This document shows positions 60,820 to 64,000 of a DNA stretch of 64,000 nucleotides, one piece after another (positions within the stretch are counted from its first letter, which is position 1; the number at the start of each line of letters is the position of its first letter). A program made the translations under genes and the position numbers. Origin of the DNA: Toxoplasma gondii ME49 (taxonomy: Eukaryota > Apicomplexa > Conoidasida > Eucoccidiorida > Sarcocystidae); assembly GCF_000006565.2 (NCBI RefSeq), contig NC_031476.1, positions 5,641,900 through 5,705,899 on the forward strand, in the 5' to 3' direction. Under the pieces are notes generated by a model. The model was not told the DNA's origin. It was given only the letters and a program-made list of their open reading frames with translations, and did no database searches.

Positions 60820-63379
60820 ATGGAGCCTGGCGCGTTTCCTTGTTCGGGGACCTTTTCTTCAGAGGCGCGCTCCCCGTTCCGCGCGTCGAGTCCGCCTGCC
60901 GCGAAGAGGTTTCGGCGTTCAGAACCTGACGACGAAGACTGGGATCCTGACACCTGCCTCTATGAAGCCTCGCAGGCCGATCGGGAGAGTCGCGCGTCGC
61001 GGACTTGGCCGGCGGCTCAGGTTCCCCGAGTCGCCCCCCCAGTTGCTCTGAGAGTGCGAGAAGAGGGGATGGCGGAGAAGAGCGCGGGCAAGACAAAGGA
61101 TGCGCGGCCGAGCGAGACTGCACAAGGCGGAGTGTACGGCAGTCTGCCTCTAACCGCTGACAGCTTGAGTCTCGGAGTCGGAGGCTTCAGAGACTTCGGC
61201 TCGAAACTGGCGCTAAAAGTCGACCACGCACACCGCCCTCTCTGGGTCTGTCCCGACGGCACAATTCTCCTCGAGACTTTCTCCGCCGCCAACAGACAAG
61301 CCACCGAGCTCCTCCTGACGATGGCGGAACCGATCTGCCGCGGCGACTTCGTCCACGAGTTCCAGGTGCACCGCGAAGCCGAGGCAGCGAGGGAGGAGAT
61401 TGGGCGAAGGGGCGAGAAGAGATGCAGGGAGAGAGAGAGCGAGACAAGACATCCATTCGTAGACATCGAAATGCAGATAGAGAGAGATCTGTGAGAAATA
61501 TGGAGGAGAGAGAGAGAGGGTATATGTACACAGAGCGACGAGATCTAGGGGGAGAGAGGGTGGGAAGTAGTGACGTAGGGAGAGCGAGAGGAGAAAAAAC
61601 CGAGGGGGAGAGAGAGAAGGAGAGACAAGAGAGGTCGAGGAAGGGCGTTCGAGACAAATGGAGGAGATCGGACGTGTGAGATGGACGAATTCGAGCGGCA
61701 TGGCGTCCGGTATTTCTCTGCGTTCACCAGATTACGATATTCTCCTTGTACGCCGGCATCAGCATTGGGCTGTCCTGCGAAGACATGCTTCTGAATTTGG
61801 AGAAGTTCAGCAAGAACGCGATTCCGGAGGACTTGGTTGTCCAGATCCAGAAAGTCGCCTCTGCGTTCGGCAAGGTGAGGGCACACTGAAGGAAAGGCGA
61901 GCGACAGAACTGGAAGTTTAAGCGGAGAGAGGAGAGTCGCGGGAAACAGAGGAGAGAGACAAGAGAGCGAAGCTGCGAGAAGGGGGGGGAGAGGAGTCTC
62001 GTTGCCTTCGAGGTAGATCTGACAGAAGAGACTTCTTCGTGGAACCTTTTGGACGGAAGTCTGTGGCTTCTCTCCTGAACGTGTAGGTCAAACTGGTGTT
62101 GAACGAGAACAAATATTACATCGAATCAGCTGAGAAGAAAGAGCTCGACTACTTGCTTTCGAATCCCCTCATTCGGAGTTCCGCGGTGGCTCACCGGCGC
62201 CCAGAACTCGCCCAGACACCGCAGGTTCCGGCGGCTGCGTCCGGGAGTTCTTCTCTCTTGAAGTCGCTGCCTTCTCCCAGCAACGACGGTCTCTACGTCA
62301 TCGCGAACGCGCCGACGCTCGACGCCTCGCAGCTGGCCTTCCAGGTCTCCGAGCGCGACGAGGAAACAGACCCCGCTGGCCTGACAGGCGCGGGGAAAAG
62401 CGCGGAGCCAGGAGACACCGCGCCGGGTGCCGTGACCGCGGTCGCTGGGAATCTAGCCTCGCCTGGAGCCTCCGGCGACGGGGATCCGTCGGAGACGCGC
62501 AAGCGACCGCGAGAGGAAGGCCGAGAGACCTCGGGGGCTGAAGAAGCGCGAGGCAAAGCACAGGTGCCGCTGGCGTCGCCACATGCGTCGGCCAGTCCGA
62601 CAGGCGAGGACGGAGACAGCGCGAAGCGGAAGACGATGAGCGCTCCAACTCGACAGGTTCGTTCTGTGATGTTTTTCATGATCGCTGCGTTTCTCAAGAC
62701 ATTTCGGGGAGAACGAAGTAGCTCAGAAGTCGACAAGCGTTTCATGGGAAACTTGGTTTCTTCTGACTGCTGTGCACCGTGAGTCAGTCAGAACGTTTAT
62801 GCAAAGTGTATATTTCATTCGGAACCTTTCCAGGGACCTGCACTGGGAGCAAAGAGAGTCGAGGAAGGAACTCTGTTCAAGAACGTCAAGACGGTTTTCG
62901 GCGTCCTGTATCGGGACTCGTAGGAAGAACGCATGTGTGGAGAGTCTCCGTTTTTCTCACATTTTCTGCCGCGACGTCATCTGGGTTTTTTTCTCACCTG
63001 ATTCTTTCCCCTTCATTTATCTGCAGTTTTCTCTTCTTTTCTACACCGTTGTCGTTTCCTTCGTCTCCCTTCCAGTTTCGTCTTTTCGTAGGGTCCTTCA
63101 CCTTTCGTCGCTTCCGTTGCCTCTTCTGCTCTGCAGGTTTTCTCCTTCCAAGTGAGCAGCGACCGCGTCGAGGAGGTCAAGCGCGTTTCCGTTGAGAGCA
63201 TGCATCGCCCGCTGCTGAATGAATACGACTTTCGCCGAGACAAGACCAACAAAAATCTCTCTTCGCTGCTCCTCAAATCCAGCACCAAAATCCGGTAAGA
63301 ACGCAAAAACAAGAAAACGTCTGGCACCTCCACATGTCTCTATGGACACTCATATATACATGTGCGCTCACTGCTTCTT

Positions 63380-63417
<38 letters not shown>

Positions 63418-64000
63418 CATGTATACGTATGCGCATATGCCTATCCGTATTTATGTTTGCTCATCTGAATCTTTATATGTCTATTTGCATACATGTATAC
63501 ATACACACATCATATATATATATATATATATATACATGTCTACGTGTATGTGTGCATGTATATAGGACACTGTAGAGGGGTTTCTGTTTGTGCGCGTTGG
63601 GCGGTGTATCGTGGTTTTTGAGGGCGTGGTTTGGGGCCGCTGTAGGGCGGTGGAATCTCCAAGTCAATTCTGATGAACGAGCACGAAAACAGCGAACGCC
63701 TGAGGACGCGCCATGCGTAGTAGAGTGGTTTTTTTGGAGGAGTCGTCGTCGGTGCGTTTCGGTGGACGCGCAGACCTTCGCCGGTTGGGAGGGATAGCAT
63801 TGTTGCTTGCGCGTCGGACCTGGAGCTTCTGCATCCTAGCCTGTGTCCAGCACTGGGGAAGGACCGTGATTTCGTAGGACTCCATTTCTGTCGCTTTCGA
63901 GTCGATTCGGTGGCGGCCGTCTCAGACGAACTGGAAGCGTTTCTGTTCGACAACGCGAGAAGTTGGGTCGCGAGGGATTGTCGACTTTTCTTGTCAGGTA
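60820..64000 (+). CDS. ERCC3: XPB/ERCC3 TFIIH DNA translocase, N-terminal part (3' end beyond window)
   Basis: Exons 60820-61365, 61731-61874, 62087-62656, 62834-62893 (tentative) and 63137-63294 join in phase; the next exon lies outside. The XPB N-terminal signature is clear: LALKVDHAHRPLWVCPDGTI and AEPICRGDFVHEFQ, then across splices SLYAGISIGLSCEDMLLNLE, then FGK-VKLVLNENKYYIES, and finally RPLLNEYDFRRDKTNKNLSS with LKSSTKIR, after which XPB normally continues PYQ and the Walker motifs. XPB is the TFIIH ATPase that opens promoter and damaged DNA. A Ser/Ala/Gly-rich insert of about 140 residues lies between the N-terminal domain and the helicase. The ATG at 60820 has A at -3. The donor GTAAGA at 63295 opens an intron that runs to the right edge. 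No gene symbol usage in this species is implied. Confidence 0.92.
63295..64000 (+). other. XPB intron with TA microsatellites, cut by window edge
   Basis: After GTAAGA there are (TA)n tracts at about 63382-63410 and 63511-63534 and alternating TATG/TACA sequence. No exon encoding the helicase motifs is seen before position 64000. Confidence 0.7.

Noticed and set aside
1..64000. CRISPR arrays, bacterial operons, insertion sequences, viral genes
   Set aside because: No spaced direct repeats, transposase or integrase motifs, or polycistronic gene packing; the spliced gene structures are eukaryotic.

Overview
This window looks like nuclear DNA of an apicomplexan coccidian of the Toxoplasma/Neospora/Hammondia/Besnoitia type. 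The reasons are GC near 50%, genes split by GT-AG introns of roughly 50-1800 bases, very long low-complexity protein extensions, TA and TC microsatellites inside introns, TGCATGC palindromes between genes, and gene families typical of the group (a divergent kinase, a heptatricopeptide-RAP type organellar RNA-binding protein, a secreted coiled-coil protein). There are no operons, insertion sequences, CRISPR arrays, rRNA or recognisable tRNA genes. The species is an inference; no species-specific marker was identified.

Layout: 1-1868 (-) is a divergent protein kinase whose 3' end leaves the window. 4637-9028 (-) is an organellar RNA-binding protein of the FASTK/heptatricopeptide class, with a cryptic RAP domain that can be rebuilt from two small downstream exons. 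12156-19048 (-) is a many-exon PNUTS-like PP1 nuclear targeting subunit, with a TFIIS-N helical bundle, an RVxF motif and a Pro/RGG tail; 20507-23483 (-) holds further exons that are either its 5' part or a separate nuclear protein. 28797-34652 (+) is an FCP1-type RNA polymerase II CTD phosphatase with a BRCT domain in four exons. 34653-39499 is apparently empty. 39500-42097 (+) is a single-exon secreted coiled-coil protein with a Gly/Met-rich tail. 43368-46597 (-) is the beta subunit of methylcrotonyl-CoA carboxylase in two exons. 49033-59293 (-) is a seven-exon, about 2009-residue coiled-coil protein, possibly with an eighth exon reaching 47926. 60820 to beyond the right edge (+) is XPB/ERCC3, the TFIIH translocase; only the part before the helicase core is inside.

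Three of the eight main genes (PNUTS-like, FCP1-like, XPB) act on RNA polymerase II or its C-terminal domain. The others concern mitochondrial RNA handling, mitochondrial leucine breakdown and parasite-specific secretion or structure. Exon joins were chosen by requiring GT-AG ends, matching codon phase and continuity of the protein family; they are predictions from the sequence, without transcript evidence. Each multi-exon model reported here keeps a whole number of codons.
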